From NCBI GenBank assembly GCA_024641025.1, contig JAHEDW010000015.1, positions 1-43,815 on the forward strand: DNA of 43,815 nt. The letters run 5' to 3'. The notes beneath the pieces are model-generated. The model was given only the letters and a program-made list of their open reading frames with translations, made no database searches and was not told the DNA's origin. Made by a program: the position numbers and the translations under genes. Below, in pieces: positions 1 through 8,957 of this stretch (its first letter is position 1; each line of letters begins with the position of its first letter). This stretch comes from Gallionella sp. (lineage in GTDB: Bacteria; Pseudomonadota; Gammaproteobacteria; Burkholderiales; Gallionellaceae).

Positions 1-82
1 ATCCCGAACAGGACAGTGAAACGACTCCGCGCCGATGATAGTGTGGATTACCCATGTGAAAGTAGGTCATCGTCAGACTCCT
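1..82 (+). rRNA. rrf: 5S ribosomal RNA, 3' portion (cut by window start)
   Basis: The first ~80 bases match the conserved 3' two-thirds of bacterial 5S rRNA: CCGAAC, then AGTGAAACG, GCGCCGATGATAGTGTGG and a CCCATGTGAAAGTAGG block, ending near GTCAGACTCC. The 5' end lies outside the window, so this is the tail of an rRNA operon transcribed on the plus strand. The exact 3' end is estimated to within a few bases. A strong terminator follows directly. Confidence 0.92.
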
Positions 83-92
83 TACAAACAAT

Positions 93-121
93 AACCCCCA
101 GGTGAAAACCTGGGGGTTTTT
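93..121 (+). terminator. Rho-independent terminator of the rRNA operon
   Basis: A perfect stem (93-103 with 108-118) closes a GAAA tetraloop at 104-107 and runs into five T residues. The C5/G5 core makes it very stable. It sits 11 bases after the end of 5S rRNA, where an rrn terminator is expected. Confidence 0.93.
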
Positions 122-412
122 GTTTAGGTGATGCAATGTTTTCCGGAAATGCAATGCGAATTTCAGATAATGCCCTTTGGCAATATTTTAATCTTGTCAA
201 CATGGGTGATTAAAGCAGTTAGTAAGGTAGTAGATTCTAGAGCCTTAGGTTTGGGGCTAATCCTTATACTGTATTCGAAATCCCAATTGTCATTAGAAAC
301 ATATGCATTGCCTTGGGGTAAGTGGTGTATGCTATTATAATCAATAACTTGCATTGAATGAGTGCTCAAGTGATAACATGTTATTGGCAAGCTACTAAAT
401 ATTTGGATAACT
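122..412. other. Intergenic region between rRNA operon and fumarase
   Basis: This 291-base AT-rich stretch separates the rRNA terminator from the fumarase gene. Short open frames exist on both strands (128-340 plus, 163-471 minus), but they look like chance frames without ribosome-binding sites, and the minus one runs into the fumarase gene. A weak sigma-70-like pair, TTGCAT at 349-354 and GATAAC at 372-377 (17-base spacer), is the best promoter candidate for the fumarase gene. Confidence 0.5.
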
Positions 413-1930
413 ATGACAGTCATTCGACAGCAGGATTTCATTGACAGCATTGCAAGCGCTTTGCAGTTCATTTCTTACTACCATCCTGCCGACTATATAC
501 AGGCTTTGGCGAATGCCTACAGTTGTGAGGAGTCGTCCGCTGCAAAGGATGCTATCGCGCAAATACTCACCAACTCACGTATGTGCGCACAAGGACATCG
601 GCCGATTTGCCAGGATACCGGGATTGTCGTGACCTTTGTGCGCATAGGGATGGACGTGCAATGGGAAGGAACGCTTGATATCGTTAACATGGTCAACGAG
701 GGCGTGCGCCGTGCATACCGCGATGTCGACAATCCGTTGCGAGCCTCCATTGTGGGTGACCCTGCGGGCAAGCGGAAAAATACGGGTGACAACACGCCTG
801 CGGTGGTACATGTCGAACTGGTGCAGGGCGACAAGGTGGACGTGCGCATTGCGGCCAAAGGCGGTGGTTCGGAAAACAAGGCGAAGATGGGAATGCTCAA
901 CCCCAGCGACGATATCGCTGAGTGGGTGTTACAGCGTGTACCGGAGATGGGGGCGGGGTGGTGTCCGCCAGGTATGCTTGGCATTGGCATCGGCGGAACG
1001 GCGGAGAAGGCAATGCTGTTGGCCAAAGAGGCGTTGATGGAGAACATTGATATGGCCGAATTGAAGGTGCGCGGAGCGCAAAACCGACTGGAAGAACTTC
1101 GCATCGAGATCTGCGACCGTGTCAATTCCCTCGGCATCGGCGCCCAGGGCTTGGGCGGGCTAACCACCGTGTTAGACGTGAAAATACTTGATTACCCGAC
1201 ACATGCAGCATCCAAGCCAGTAGCGATCATTCCCAATTGCGCTGCCACGAGGCATGTCCATTTTGAATTGGATGGAAGCGGCGTCGCTCAATTCACACCG
1301 CCGAAGATCGAAGATTACCCCGATGTGTACTGGAAACCCGCTTTAGATGCACGCAGAGTCAACCTTGATGCCATCACGCGAGACGATTTCGCCAAGTGGC
1401 AACCGGGGGAGACTTTGCTGTTGTCCGGCAAACTGCTCACGGGCCGGGATGCAGCACACAAGCGATTGGTAGAAATGCTGGCAAATGGTGAGCCACTACC
1501 AGTTGATTTCAACGGGCGCTTCATTTACTACGTTGGTCCGGTTGATCCGGTGCGCGGTGAAGTAGTCGGCCCTGCCGGGCCGACTACTGCGACACGAATG
1601 GATAAGTTCACCGACACCATGCTGGAACAGACTGGATTGATTGGAATGATAGGTAAGGCCGAGCGCGGCAAGGCCGCGATCCAGTCCATCAAGAAGCATG
1701 GCGCTGTCTACCTAATTGCGGTCGGCGGCGCGGCGTATCTCGTTGCTCAGTCGATTCGCGCTGCACGCACCGTCGCTTTCGCTGACCTTGGCATGGAAGC
1801 AATCTATGAATTCGATGTTGAAGATTTTCCTGTTACTGTTGCCGTGGATTCGAGTGGTTGCTCGATACACGAGATTGGACCGGCAAAGTGGAGTGGTCGG
1901 ATAGGAAAGATACCGGTGAAGGTGATTTGA
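413..1930 (+). CDS. Fumarate hydratase, class I (iron-sulfur)
   Basis: A 505-residue class I fumarase, which interconverts fumarate and malate in the TCA cycle using an oxygen-sensitive [4Fe-4S] cluster. The N-terminal alpha domain and C-terminal beta domain are fused in one chain, as in E. coli FumA/FumB. The three expected cluster cysteines are visible at C66 (RPICQDTG), C184 (GWCPPGM) and C277 (IPNCAATRH), and their spacing of 118 and 93 residues is close to that in FumA. The C-terminal domain carries GPTTATRMDKF near residue 388. The ATG start has only a weak upstream GGA. It appears monocistronic. A structurally unrelated class II enzyme, fumC, lies 31 kb away in the window. Whether to call this fumA or fumB cannot be settled from sequence alone. 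Confidence 0.95.
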   Translation: MTVIRQQDFIDSIASALQFISYYHPADYIQALANAYSCEESSAAKDAIAQILTNSRMCAQGHRPICQDTGIVVTFVRIGMDVQWEGTLDIVNMVNEGVRRAYRDVDNPLRASIVGDPAGKRKNTGDNTPAVVHVELVQGDKVDVRIAAKGGGSENKAKMGMLNPSDDIAEWVLQRVPEMGAGWCPPGMLGIGIGGTAEKAMLLAKEALMENIDMAELKVRGAQNRLEELRIEICDRVNSLGIGAQGLGGLTTVLDVKILDYPTHAASKPVAIIPNCAATRHVHFELDGSGVAQFTPPKIEDYPDVYWKPALDARRVNLDAITRDDFAKWQPGETLLLSGKLLTGRDAAHKRLVEMLANGEPLPVDFNGRFIYYVGPVDPVRGEVVGPAGPTTATRMDKFTDTMLEQTGLIGMIGKAERGKAAIQSIKKHGAVYLIAVGGAAYLVAQSIRAARTVAFADLGMEAIYEFDVEDFPVTVAVDSSGCSIHEIGPAKWSGRIGKIPVKVI

Positions 1931-1967
1931 TAGTGGGTTCATAAAACCCGACTTAGCTGTTTCAAAT

Positions 1968-2067
1968 ATCGATTTTCATGCATTTCGATTACTAGGAAAT
2001 CGATTTACAACTATACGTGAAGCACCTTGCTATTCCTGTATACCTTGAAAATCCAAGGGGTTCGATT
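1968..2067. repeat. TCGATT short repeats upstream of 4.5S RNA
   Basis: The hexamer TCGATT occurs at 1969-1974, 1985-1990 and 2000-2005, so three copies at 16- and 15-base spacing, with a fourth at 2062-2067. The flanks are AT-rich. The spacing could suit a cooperative DNA-binding protein acting on the 4.5S RNA or dnaX promoter, but a hexamer repeated a few times in an AT-rich gap can arise by chance. Confidence 0.25.
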
Positions 2068-2151
2068 TCTATTCGCCTTTCCAGCATGGATTTTGCCAGT
2101 CAATTCGACTATCATGCAACGGTTGTTCGACAATTGCAGAGTGCTCGAATT

Positions 2152-2247
2152 GGCGGGTCTCCCCGCATTGCAGGGTGGTGAACCTGGTCAGGTCCGGAAG
2201 GAAGCAGCCATAATCACTTTCTGCAAGTGCCGGGGGTAAGGCTCGCC
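2152..2247 (+). ncRNA. ffs: 4.5S RNA, signal recognition particle RNA (bacterial small type)
   Basis: The conserved SRP apical domain that binds Ffh is present at about 2182-2210: CAGGTCCGGAAGGAAGCAGCC, with its GGAA tetraloop and asymmetric bulge. The distal strands 2152-2159 and 2240-2247 pair over 8 base pairs with two G-U pairs, which sets the ends and gives a ~96-nucleotide hairpin. A T-rich run (2248-2255) follows and probably ends transcription. The RNA guides co-translational targeting of membrane proteins with Ffh and FtsY. It lies just upstream of dnaX, a common arrangement in Betaproteobacteria. Confidence 0.93.
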
Positions 2248-2343
2248 TCCTTTTTCAGGTATGTATGATGTATCGTTCTGTTTTACTGCACTTCGCTGGC
2301 CATTATGTGCATCGGCCATTTTTATTGATGATAGGTTTCTAAC

Positions 2344-4008
2344 TTGTCAGCAACTACTGTTCTCGCCCGCAAATGGCGCCCTAGGAATTTCTTGGAATTG
2401 GCAGGGCAGGAGCATGTCGTACGTGCATTAAGCAACGCGCTGACGCAGAACCGACTACATCATGCTTATTTGTTTACAGGCACGCGCGGGGTCGGTAAGA
2501 CCACGATAGCGCGAATCTTTGCAAAATCATTGAATTGCGTTACGGGTATCACAGCTACGCCTTGTGGAGAATGCAATGCATGCAAGGAGATTGATAGTGG
2601 GCGCTTTGTCGACCTGATCGAACTGGATGCTGCATCGAACACGCAAGTAGACAATATGAGGGAACTGCTTGAAAGTGCGCTGTATTCGCCGAGCAGTGGT
2701 CGCTTTAAGGTTTATATCATCGACGAAGTTCATATGTTGTCCAAATCAGCATTCAACGCGATGTTGAAAACTTTGGAAGAGCCTCCAGGGCACGTGAAAT
2801 TCATACTCGCCACGACTGATCCTCAGAAAATACCCGTGACCGTGCTATCCCGTTGCTTACAATTCAATCTGAAGCAACTGCCGCCTGCTTTGATAGCAAC
2901 GCATCTGCAATATATTTTGACGCAAGAGCAGATTCCTTTTGAGCATGGAGCAATTTCCTTGATTTCACGTGCAGCGCAAGGAAGCATGCGCGATGCTTTG
3001 AGCCTGCTCGATCAGGCTATTGCATTTTCCTCGGGAAATGTAGAACAAGATGTGGTGCATACCATGCTTGGTGCTGTTGATCATGGATATCTATTCGACT
3101 TGCTTGCGGCATTGCACCGGCAGGATGGTGCGGGCTTAATGGATATTTCCGATAACATGGCTATGCGCAGTATTGCGTTTGATTCAGCATTGCAGGAGTT
3201 GGCGTCCTTGTTGCACCGTGTCGCGCTGGCTCAAGCCGTTCCTCAGGCGGTTGCTGACGACGAACCTGAACGAGATCGTTTGCTGGACTTGGCGAAGATT
3301 TTCACTGCCGAAGAATTGCAACTGTGTTATCAGATAGCCATACATGGACGCGATGATATCAATCTTGCACCCGACGAATATGCTGGTTTTACCATGACGA
3401 TGTTGCGTATGCTGGCTTTCGCACCTGCAAAGGAAGACGCTCGGATGGCAACGTTTTCGCAGACTGTTACTGCAAAGACAAATACTCAACCAATTTCTTC
3501 ATCTGGGATCAGTCTGGCTGATAGTGTTGTCTCGCCAGAAACCCTGTCTGAAACTGACAGGGTTGACTCAGCCTCAGGCTCCATCTCTGCTTGCGATGAT
3601 AGTGCAAACGAGCCTGCTACAAGTGGTCGGCATGACTGGGCGGTGTTGCTCGATAAGTTGAATATTCAGGGAATGGCGCAACAGTTGGCAAAGAACTGTA
3701 CGCTGGAAAGTCTATCTGATCAACATGTCACTTTGTGTTTATCTCAGGAGCAAAAGCATCTGCAGTCAAATAAAATAGCAATAGAAAAATTGCAGGCCTC
3801 TCTGAGCGAGTATTTTGCCAAACCCATGAAACTCAAAATTGTAATGGGTGTTGATGCGACGGTCACACCGGCAGTGATGGAGAAAATTTCAAAAGATTTT
3901 AAGCAACAGCAAGCTAGTGATGCGATTACGCGTGATGAATTTGTTCGGGAGGCACAGCATGAACTAGATGCCACCCTGATTTCAGAATCGATTAAAGGAA
4001 CCAATTAA
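2344..4008 (+). CDS. dnaX: DNA polymerase III subunit tau (gamma/tau, clamp loader)
   Basis: DnaX is the AAA+ ATPase of the replicative clamp loader. Visible are Walker [10 protein letters not shown] at residues 46-54, the zinc-module cysteines C65, C74, C77 and C80, Walker B IIDEVHML at 125-132, and sensor/SRC motif at 169-171. The 554-residue length fits a tau protein with domains I-III plus a linker and polymerase-binding tail. No in-frame ATG lies upstream of the conserved N-terminus, so the start is TTG at 2344, preceded by GATAGG about 8 bases away. I found no A-rich heptamer like the E. coli AAAAAAG frameshift site near the domain III/IV boundary, so a short gamma form by that route is not evident. 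It heads a cluster with ybaB and recR. Confidence 0.95.
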   Translation: MSATTVLARKWRPRNFLELAGQEHVVRALSNALTQNRLHHAYLFTGTRGVGKTTIARIFAKSLNCVTGITATPCGECNACKEIDSGRFVDLIELDAASNTQVDNMRELLESALYSPSSGRFKVYIIDEVHMLSKSAFNAMLKTLEEPPGHVKFILATTDPQKIPVTVLSRCLQFNLKQLPPALIATHLQYILTQEQIPFEHGAISLISRAAQGSMRDALSLLDQAIAFSSGNVEQDVVHTMLGAVDHGYLFDLLAALHRQDGAGLMDISDNMAMRSIAFDSALQELASLLHRVALAQAVPQAVADDEPERDRLLDLAKIFTAEELQLCYQIAIHGRDDINLAPDEYAGFTMTMLRMLAFAPAKEDARMATFSQTVTAKTNTQPISSSGISLADSVVSPETLSETDRVDSASGSISACDDSANEPATSGRHDWAVLLDKLNIQGMAQQLAKNCTLESLSDQHVTLCLSQEQKHLQSNKIAIEKLQASLSEYFAKPMKLKIVMGVDATVTPAVMEKISKDFKQQQASDAITRDEFVREAQHELDATLISESIKGTN

Positions 4009-4037
4009 ACCGTTATGGTCAGACCAGGAGAGAGAAA

Positions 4038-4364
4038 ATGATGAAGGGTGGATTGAGCGGAATGATGAAGCAGGCACAACAAATGCAACAGAATATGCAG
4101 AAGGTGCAGGCTGAATTGGCTAATGTTGAAGTTGAAGGTCAGGCGGGCTCTGGCCTGGTCAAGGTGATCATGACATGTGCGCATGAGGTACGTCGAGTGA
4201 CTTTGAGCGACAGTGTTTTATCTGATGACAAAGAGATGCTGGAGGATTTGATCGTGTTAGCTACAAACGATGCGATTAAGAAGGCGGAGGCCACATCTCA
4301 GCAACGCATGAGTGCCTTTACGGCAGGCATGGGTTTGCCTCCAGGTATGAAACTGCCATTTTGA
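4038..4364 (+). CDS. Nucleoid-associated protein, YbaB/EbfC family
   Basis: A 108-residue member of the YbaB/EbfC family of small dimeric DNA-binding proteins. It shows the typical Met/Gln-rich N-terminal helix ([20 protein letters not shown]), the [12 protein letters not shown] core, and a glycine/proline C-terminus. A strong AGGAGAG ribosome-binding site precedes the ATG. It lies 29 bases after dnaX, and its stop codon overlaps the recR start (TGATG). The dnaX-ybaB-recR order is widely conserved and suggests a shared transcript. The precise cellular role of the family is not settled. Confidence 0.93.
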   Translation: MMKGGLSGMMKQAQQMQQNMQKVQAELANVEVEGQAGSGLVKVIMTCAHEVRRVTLSDSVLSDDKEMLEDLIVLATNDAIKKAEATSQQRMSAFTAGMGLPPGMKLPF

Positions 4365-4960
4365 TGATGCCTTCACGTTTGGAAGAGTTGATTTCTGCGC
4401 TGCGCTGTTTGCCAGGTGTGGGACCCAAGTCAGCCCAGCGAATGGCGTATCATCTACTTCAGCGCGATCGCGCCGGTGCGGTGATTTTGGCACATGCTTT
4501 GGAAAGCGCCACGGCTAATATCAGGCACTGTAGTAAATGTAATAATTTTTCCGAAGAAGAAGTCTGTTCATTGTGCTTATCACCAAAGCGTGACAGTAGC
4601 TTGCTTTGTGTGGTTGAGATGCCTGCGGACTTGCTCATGATGGAACAAGCACAGTGCTATCGAGGCTTATATTTTGTTTTGATGGGGCGACTCTCACCGC
4701 TTGACGGGATCGGGGCGAAGGAATTGCACCTTGAACGATTGTTAAGGCGTGTGCTGGAGCATCCATGTGAAGTAATACTGGCCACTAACTTCACAGTCGA
4801 AGGAGATGCCACTGCACACTATTTGGCAACTTTGCTGCAATCACAACAAGTGAAAGTTTCTCGTATTGCGCGTGGTCTTCCTATGGGAGGGGAGTTAGAG
4901 CAGGTGGATAGCGGTACGCTTGCCCAGGCTGTATTGGAAAGACGTGAGGTATCCGCATGA
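4364..4960 (+). CDS. recR: Recombination mediator protein RecR
   Basis: RecR works with RecO (also in this window, at 19965) and RecF to load RecA onto SSB-coated single-stranded DNA. The N-terminus carries the helix-hairpin-helix [13 protein letters not shown] (residues 16-28), then a C4 zinc module with C56, C59, C68 and C71, then a Toprim domain starting at VVEMPADL. The length of 198 residues is normal. A TTG exists one codon earlier (4361), but the ATG at 4364 overlaps the ybaB stop and is the more natural coupled start; a second ATG follows at 4367. Confidence 0.95.
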   Translation: MMPSRLEELISALRCLPGVGPKSAQRMAYHLLQRDRAGAVILAHALESATANIRHCSKCNNFSEEEVCSLCLSPKRDSSLLCVVEMPADLLMMEQAQCYRGLYFVLMGRLSPLDGIGAKELHLERLLRRVLEHPCEVILATNFTVEGDATAHYLATLLQSQQVKVSRIARGLPMGGELEQVDSGTLAQAVLERREVSA

Positions 4961-5082
4961 GTGATTACGCTTATGGGTATAAAGATCCGATATGCAGCAT
5001 TATTTTCCCTTCAGGATTATCCGGTTTCATTTGCACCATAAAATTACTAAAGCCTGAGCTTGTCGGGCATTGTTGAATCAGC

Positions 5083-5988
5083 ATGATCGAGCACGGAGAA
5101 AAATTACAGAAAGTGCTTGCGCAAGCCGGACTTGGTTCGCGACGAGCGATGGAGGAGTGGATAGTTGCCGGGCGCATCACAGTAAACGGTGAACTCGCTA
5201 CATTGGGGATGCGTGTAACAGAAGGCGATCTGGTTCGTGCGGACCGGCGCACCATACGAGTTGGCGGCAAAGTTCCCGAAACGCGGATACTGCTATACCA
5301 CAAGCCTGAAGGGGAAATCGTTAGCCGTGATGATCCTGAGAAAAGAGCCAGCGTGTTCGATAAATTGCCCAGATTGCGTGGCCAAAAATGGATCGCAATC
5401 GGGCGGCTTGATATTAATACCAGTGGATTGCTTATTTTTACCACATCCGGAGAGTTGGCTAATCGTTTGATGCACCCACGTTTTGAATTCGAGCGGGAAT
5501 ATGCTGTTCGTGTCCAAGGAACCCTGACAGAAACCCAAATCAACCAGACCCTGAAGCAGGGTGTCGAGTTGGAAGATGGTTTGGTCAGGTTTGATAAACT
5601 CGAAGATCACGGTGGTGAGGGTTTTAATCACTGGTATCTTGTGATGCTCAAGGAGGGACGCAACCGGGTAGTTCGCCGGTCGTTTGACACACTTGGATTG
5701 CCCGTGAGCCGACTGATGCGGATTCGTTTTGGTATAATCAAACTGCCGCCTCGCTTGAAAAGAGGTATGACCGTAGAATTAGGAAATGACGAGGTCAAAA
5801 AGGTGCTGGAGTGGGCCGGATTACCTGTTCGCACTGATGAGGCATCGGTCCAGAATTTCAAGGCAACCAGACAAGCGATGCCGGATTTTTCAGCGCAACC
5901 CATTTATTCCAAATCCGACAGCGTAAAAGCAAAAAGGCGGGTTGGATCAAACTCGCAGTTGAAAAGTAAAACTGGTGTAAAACGCTAA
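5083..5988 (+). CDS. rluB: 23S rRNA pseudouridine synthase, RluB/RsuA family
   Basis: This enzyme isomerises uridine to pseudouridine in 23S rRNA, by family the U2605 position (E. coli numbering). An S4 RNA-binding domain spans residues 7-60 (KLQKVLAQAGLGSRRAME). The catalytic motif GRLDINTSGLL has the essential Asp at 110, and the C-terminal signature EGRNRVVRRSFDTLG follows at about residues 190-204. The last ~50 residues form a Lys/Arg-rich tail typical of RluB. It lies 122 bases after recR; the scpA/scpB genes often found beside rluB are absent here. RluE/RluF-type specificity is less likely given the S4 domain and basic tail. Confidence 0.88.
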   Translation: MIEHGEKLQKVLAQAGLGSRRAMEEWIVAGRITVNGELATLGMRVTEGDLVRADRRTIRVGGKVPETRILLYHKPEGEIVSRDDPEKRASVFDKLPRLRGQKWIAIGRLDINTSGLLIFTTSGELANRLMHPRFEFEREYAVRVQGTLTETQINQTLKQGVELEDGLVRFDKLEDHGGEGFNHWYLVMLKEGRNRVVRRSFDTLGLPVSRLMRIRFGIIKLPPRLKRGMTVELGNDEVKKVLEWAGLPVRTDEASVQNFKATRQAMPDFSAQPIYSKSDSVKAKRRVGSNSQLKSKTGVKR

Positions 5989-6012
5989 CTACCTCTAAAA
6001 TCTGTAAGCTTA

Positions 6013-6039
6013 ATTTCGGCTTGGCTATAAAGCCGAAAT
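6013..6039. repeat. 10-bp inverted repeat between rluB and the cyclase gene
   Basis: A perfect 10-base-pair stem (6013-6022 with 6030-6039) encloses a 7-base loop, GGCTATA. Neither strand continues into a T run, so it is not a classical terminator, although it lies 25 bases after the rluB stop. The loop plus the next bases contains TATAAA, so a promoter element for the downstream cyclase gene may sit inside the palindrome. Confidence 0.5.
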
Positions 6040-6078
6040 ATTGGAATAACGGCAAATGCCGGGATACTGGAAATTTTA

Positions 6079-7395
6079 ATGGAAGAGCGCGGCAGTAAGA
6101 CAATTATGTGCAGTGTATTCTTCTTGGATATTGTTGGATATTCCAAGAAGTCAGTTACTGGACAAATTTCACTGAAGGAGAGATTCAATCGATATCTTTC
6201 TGCCGCGATAGAGGATGTACCAATAGCAGACCGTATTATTCTGGATACTGGTGATGGTGCGGCTATTAATTTCCTGGGTGATATTGAAGAAGCATTAAAA
6301 GCGGCCCTTAGTCTGCGTGAACAATTACTCACTGAAGATCCTGATATAGAACATCCCTTGCTGGTGAGAATGGGGATAAATCTTGGCCCGGTGCGTCTGG
6401 TCAGAGATATTAACGGTCAGCCCAATATTGTAGGTGACGGGATCAACGTTGCTCAAAGGGTGATGGGTTTTGCTGATGCAAGTCAGATACTGGTGTCTCG
6501 CTCATATTATGATGCAATATCGCGCATCTCTCCTCAATATGCCGGGATGTTTCACTATCAAGGCTCAAGAACCGACAAGCACGTGCGTGAGCATGAAGTA
6601 TATGCCATTGGCTATCCAGGCGACAAAACCTCCATTGGAAGAGCAACAAGGCTTTTCTTGGAACGTTCTGAGGGCCCATTGGGCACTACTTATGCACGAG
6701 CGACTTTAATCTGGCGATCGGCCTTAGCCAGTCTGGACAAGATTTATGGGCAGGCTGAACCGATTCAGAAAGTCGCATATATAGGTGCGGGTGTAATTTC
6801 CTTGCTGCTTATCGTATTGCTGGTATACCTTAATGGGCATGATGATGAACCGGCTAGAACGGCAAATACGGACCAGTCGGCAACGTCTACGGTACTGCAC
6901 AGTTCGGGAGTCTCGGGAGTTTCACCTCAGTCTGAATTGGCAATCATGCAAGCGTCGTCTGTTGATGTTGTTACTGAAAGGAAAATAGATAGCGCTTCAA
7001 AACAAGTTGGAGGAACTGGAACACCGATCGGCAAGGCTTCCGAGAGCAAGTTGATCAATGAGGCAAAACAAAAATCAGAAACCAAGCCGCAATTGGAGGT
7101 TGGCATCCCAAATGATCAGCCTAAGAAAGAAAATCTTGATTTGGCCTCGAGAAAATCTGAATATAAGGTGACTACAGGTGGTACGGAGGCATTTCTCGTA
7201 GTACGTTGTCTTGATGGATCTGAAGTATTTCTGGATGGTACAAAAAAAGGAAGAATTAGCGGCTCAACGATATCTATACAGGCGCCTCCGGGTCAGCACA
7301 CAGTGATTGTGAGTCATCCGAGCGGGGTGGATTCAAGAAATATAATATTTGAAGTCGGTAAGACGGTACATATTAACCCAAACTTCTGTGATTAG
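6079..7395 (+). CDS. Membrane-bound class III adenylate/guanylate cyclase with C-terminal PEGA-like domain
   Basis: A 438-residue protein with a cytoplasmic class III cyclase domain at residues 8-180. The two metal-binding aspartates appear as D17 (FFLDIVGYS) and D59 (DTGDGAA), and the transition-state pair as N123/R127 (GINVAQR). The usual base-recognising Lys and Asp positions seem to be Leu55 and Asn116, so cAMP versus cGMP cannot be predicted. One transmembrane helix spans about 232-252. A Ser/Lys/Gln-rich linker follows, then a beta-rich C-terminal segment (about 360-438) resembling a PEGA surface domain (VFLDGTKKG, APPGQHTV), probably periplasmic. A membrane Ser/Thr kinase gene follows 70 bases later and may act in the same pathway. 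The cyclase call is firm; the PEGA assignment is moderate. Confidence 0.85.
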   Translation: MEERGSKTIMCSVFFLDIVGYSKKSVTGQISLKERFNRYLSAAIEDVPIADRIILDTGDGAAINFLGDIEEALKAALSLREQLLTEDPDIEHPLLVRMGINLGPVRLVRDINGQPNIVGDGINVAQRVMGFADASQILVSRSYYDAISRISPQYAGMFHYQGSRTDKHVREHEVYAIGYPGDKTSIGRATRLFLERSEGPLGTTYARATLIWRSALASLDKIYGQAEPIQKVAYIGAGVISLLLIVLLVYLNGHDDEPARTANTDQSATSTVLHSSGVSGVSPQSELAIMQASSVDVVTERKIDSASKQVGGTGTPIGKASESKLINEAKQKSETKPQLEVGIPNDQPKKENLDLASRKSEYKVTTGGTEAFLVVRCLDGSEVFLDGTKKGRISGSTISIQAPPGQHTVIVSHPSGVDSRNIIFEVGKTVHINPNFCD

Positions 7396-7465
7396 CGAAG
7401 ACCAGAGATGAAATTCGAGTTTATACAACTGACACGGACAAGAACAACCTATACGGGTAGTCGTG

Positions 7466-8689
7466 ATGATTAGCCAATTAGGTCGCTATGAAGTGCTCGG
7501 TGAACTTGGACAGGGTGCGATGGGGCTGGTTTACAAGGCACGAGACCCATTGATTGACCGGGTAGTTGCGATTAAGACCATCAACCTTGCACTGGCCCTT
7601 GATGAGAAGGAGGAATTCGAAAGCCGATTTTATCAGGAGGCCAAGGCAGCTGGGCGGCTCAGTCACCCTAACATCGTAACCATCTATGATGTGGGAAAAA
7701 ATGGCGACGTGGCTTACATTGCAATGGAGTTCCTGGAAGGACGGGAGCTGCGCGATATCATGGATGATGGAGGACTGTTACCCATCGATCAGGTGCTGGA
7801 TATTGTGGCTCAAGTGGCGCAGGGTCTATCTTATGCACATGAACATGACATTGTGCATCGCGATGTAAAGCCATCGAATGTAATGATAGTTCGTGGAAAG
7901 CATGTGAAAATCACCGATTTTGGCATTGCTCGGATGCCTTCATCGGCAGTTCAAACCCAAACTGGGATGGTGCTTGGTTCTCCGAAGTACATGTCTCCTG
8001 AGCAAGTGATGGGGAAGGCGATAGATCAACGCTCAGATATATTTTCTCTGGGCGTTATGCTTTATGAGATGCTGACCGGACAAGCCCCTTTTAACGGGGA
8101 CAACGTGAACGCCATCATGTACCAGACCCTGAACTCGATTCCATCATCTCCTAGCTCGCTGAACCCGGAAGTTCCGGAAATGATAAATTTTATCGTCGCC
8201 AAGGCACTGGCAAAGAAAGTGGAAGACCGTTACCAAAATGCTTTGGATCTTGCAGTTGACTTGCGTGCTTGCCGGGAAACCTTGCATCGTTACGGCCAGA
8301 AAACAAATTCATCACATGCTCCCGCCAGCGGGGAGAGAAAATTGTCACATGCGATCGATGTTGGTGGGCGAATTGGTACTCGTGAAGAAGAGGCTATGGC
8401 CTCCTCTTTGGCAGGTTTGTCTAAAGCATTTGACTCGACCGTTGCGACCTTGCGACTTGCAGCCTTGACGGCTAGCAATGAAGATGTTGATGAATTATCG
8501 AAGACGTTTAAGATTCCACGTCCTACAGCCGAGGAAATTATCAAGGCTGCACCGAGGCAGGTGCCTCCCAGAGAAGTTGGCAGTAAGAAGCCTGCCAAGG
8601 CGACTGCTCAAAAGTATGATGGGAGTTTGTTGCTTCTCATAGTTCTATTGTTGATTCTATTTGGCATAGTTTCGATGTATTTCTTCTGA
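7466..8689 (+). CDS. Membrane-anchored eukaryotic-type Ser/Thr protein kinase
   Basis: A 407-residue Hanks-type kinase of the PknB group with all catalytic elements: glycine loop GELGQGAMG (12-20), Lys37 (VAIKTI), HRDVKPSN with catalytic Asp133, DFG at 151-153, and SPE at 177-179 in place of the usual APE. The kinase domain ends near residue 280. A low-complexity cytoplasmic linker and a C-terminal transmembrane helix (about 388-407) follow, leaving essentially no extracellular sensor. A GTG lies one codon earlier (7463); the ATG at 7466 was preferred. Its neighbour upstream is a membrane cyclase, which suggests a local signalling module. Substrates are unknown, and no PP2C phosphatase is in the window. 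Confidence 0.92.
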   Translation: MISQLGRYEVLGELGQGAMGLVYKARDPLIDRVVAIKTINLALALDEKEEFESRFYQEAKAAGRLSHPNIVTIYDVGKNGDVAYIAMEFLEGRELRDIMDDGGLLPIDQVLDIVAQVAQGLSYAHEHDIVHRDVKPSNVMIVRGKHVKITDFGIARMPSSAVQTQTGMVLGSPKYMSPEQVMGKAIDQRSDIFSLGVMLYEMLTGQAPFNGDNVNAIMYQTLNSIPSSPSSLNPEVPEMINFIVAKALAKKVEDRYQNALDLAVDLRACRETLHRYGQKTNSSHAPASGERKLSHAIDVGGRIGTREEEAMASSLAGLSKAFDSTVATLRLAALTASNEDVDELSKTFKIPRPTAEEIIKAAPRQVPPREVGSKKPAKATAQKYDGSLLLLIVLLLILFGIVSMYFF

Positions 8690-8957
8690 TTTCTCAATGC
8701 CGCCTCGATCAGGCATCCAAGTCCAGAATCTCTTCTGCTTGCTTCCTCTTAAATCTGAAGCATCCCTTTTCTCATAACTCGATACCGGATTCCGGGAATG
8801 CGAAAAGCGTTAACCCAATACTTTCGTCCTGATTGATTTATATTGAACCATAAAGATATTAATGTGTGCCGCTGATTAGCATTTAAGGAAATTTCAAGAT
8901 GCCTCGGTCACAGGAAAATGAAAGTAAGTGTACGTTCAGCTGATTACTTCGGCTGAA
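8690..8957. other. Intergenic gap between kinase and nadB (convergent)
   Basis: These 268 bases separate two convergent genes. The only structure seen is a 6-base-pair inverted repeat, 8935-8940 with 8952-8957, touching the nadB stop codon; it lacks a T run and is at best a weak terminator. A 14-codon frame at 8899 with an upstream AAGGAA is too short to support. Confidence 0.4.

Noticed and set aside
163-471. 102-codon minus-strand frame upstream of the class I fumarase
   Set aside because: It overlaps the fumarase start, lacks a ribosome-binding site and has no protein-like pattern.
517-1167. 216-codon minus-strand frame inside the class I fumarase
   Set aside because: It is antisense to the conserved iron-sulfur fumarase domain; such long antisense frames are common in GC-biased codons.
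4971-5543. 190-codon minus-strand frame opposite rluB
   Set aside because: It is the antisense shadow of the S4 and catalytic domains of the pseudouridine synthase, which has clear motifs.
8899-8943. 14-codon frame with an upstream AAGGAA after the kinase gene
   Set aside because: Too short to support, and no regulatory gene follows in the same direction that a leader peptide could control.
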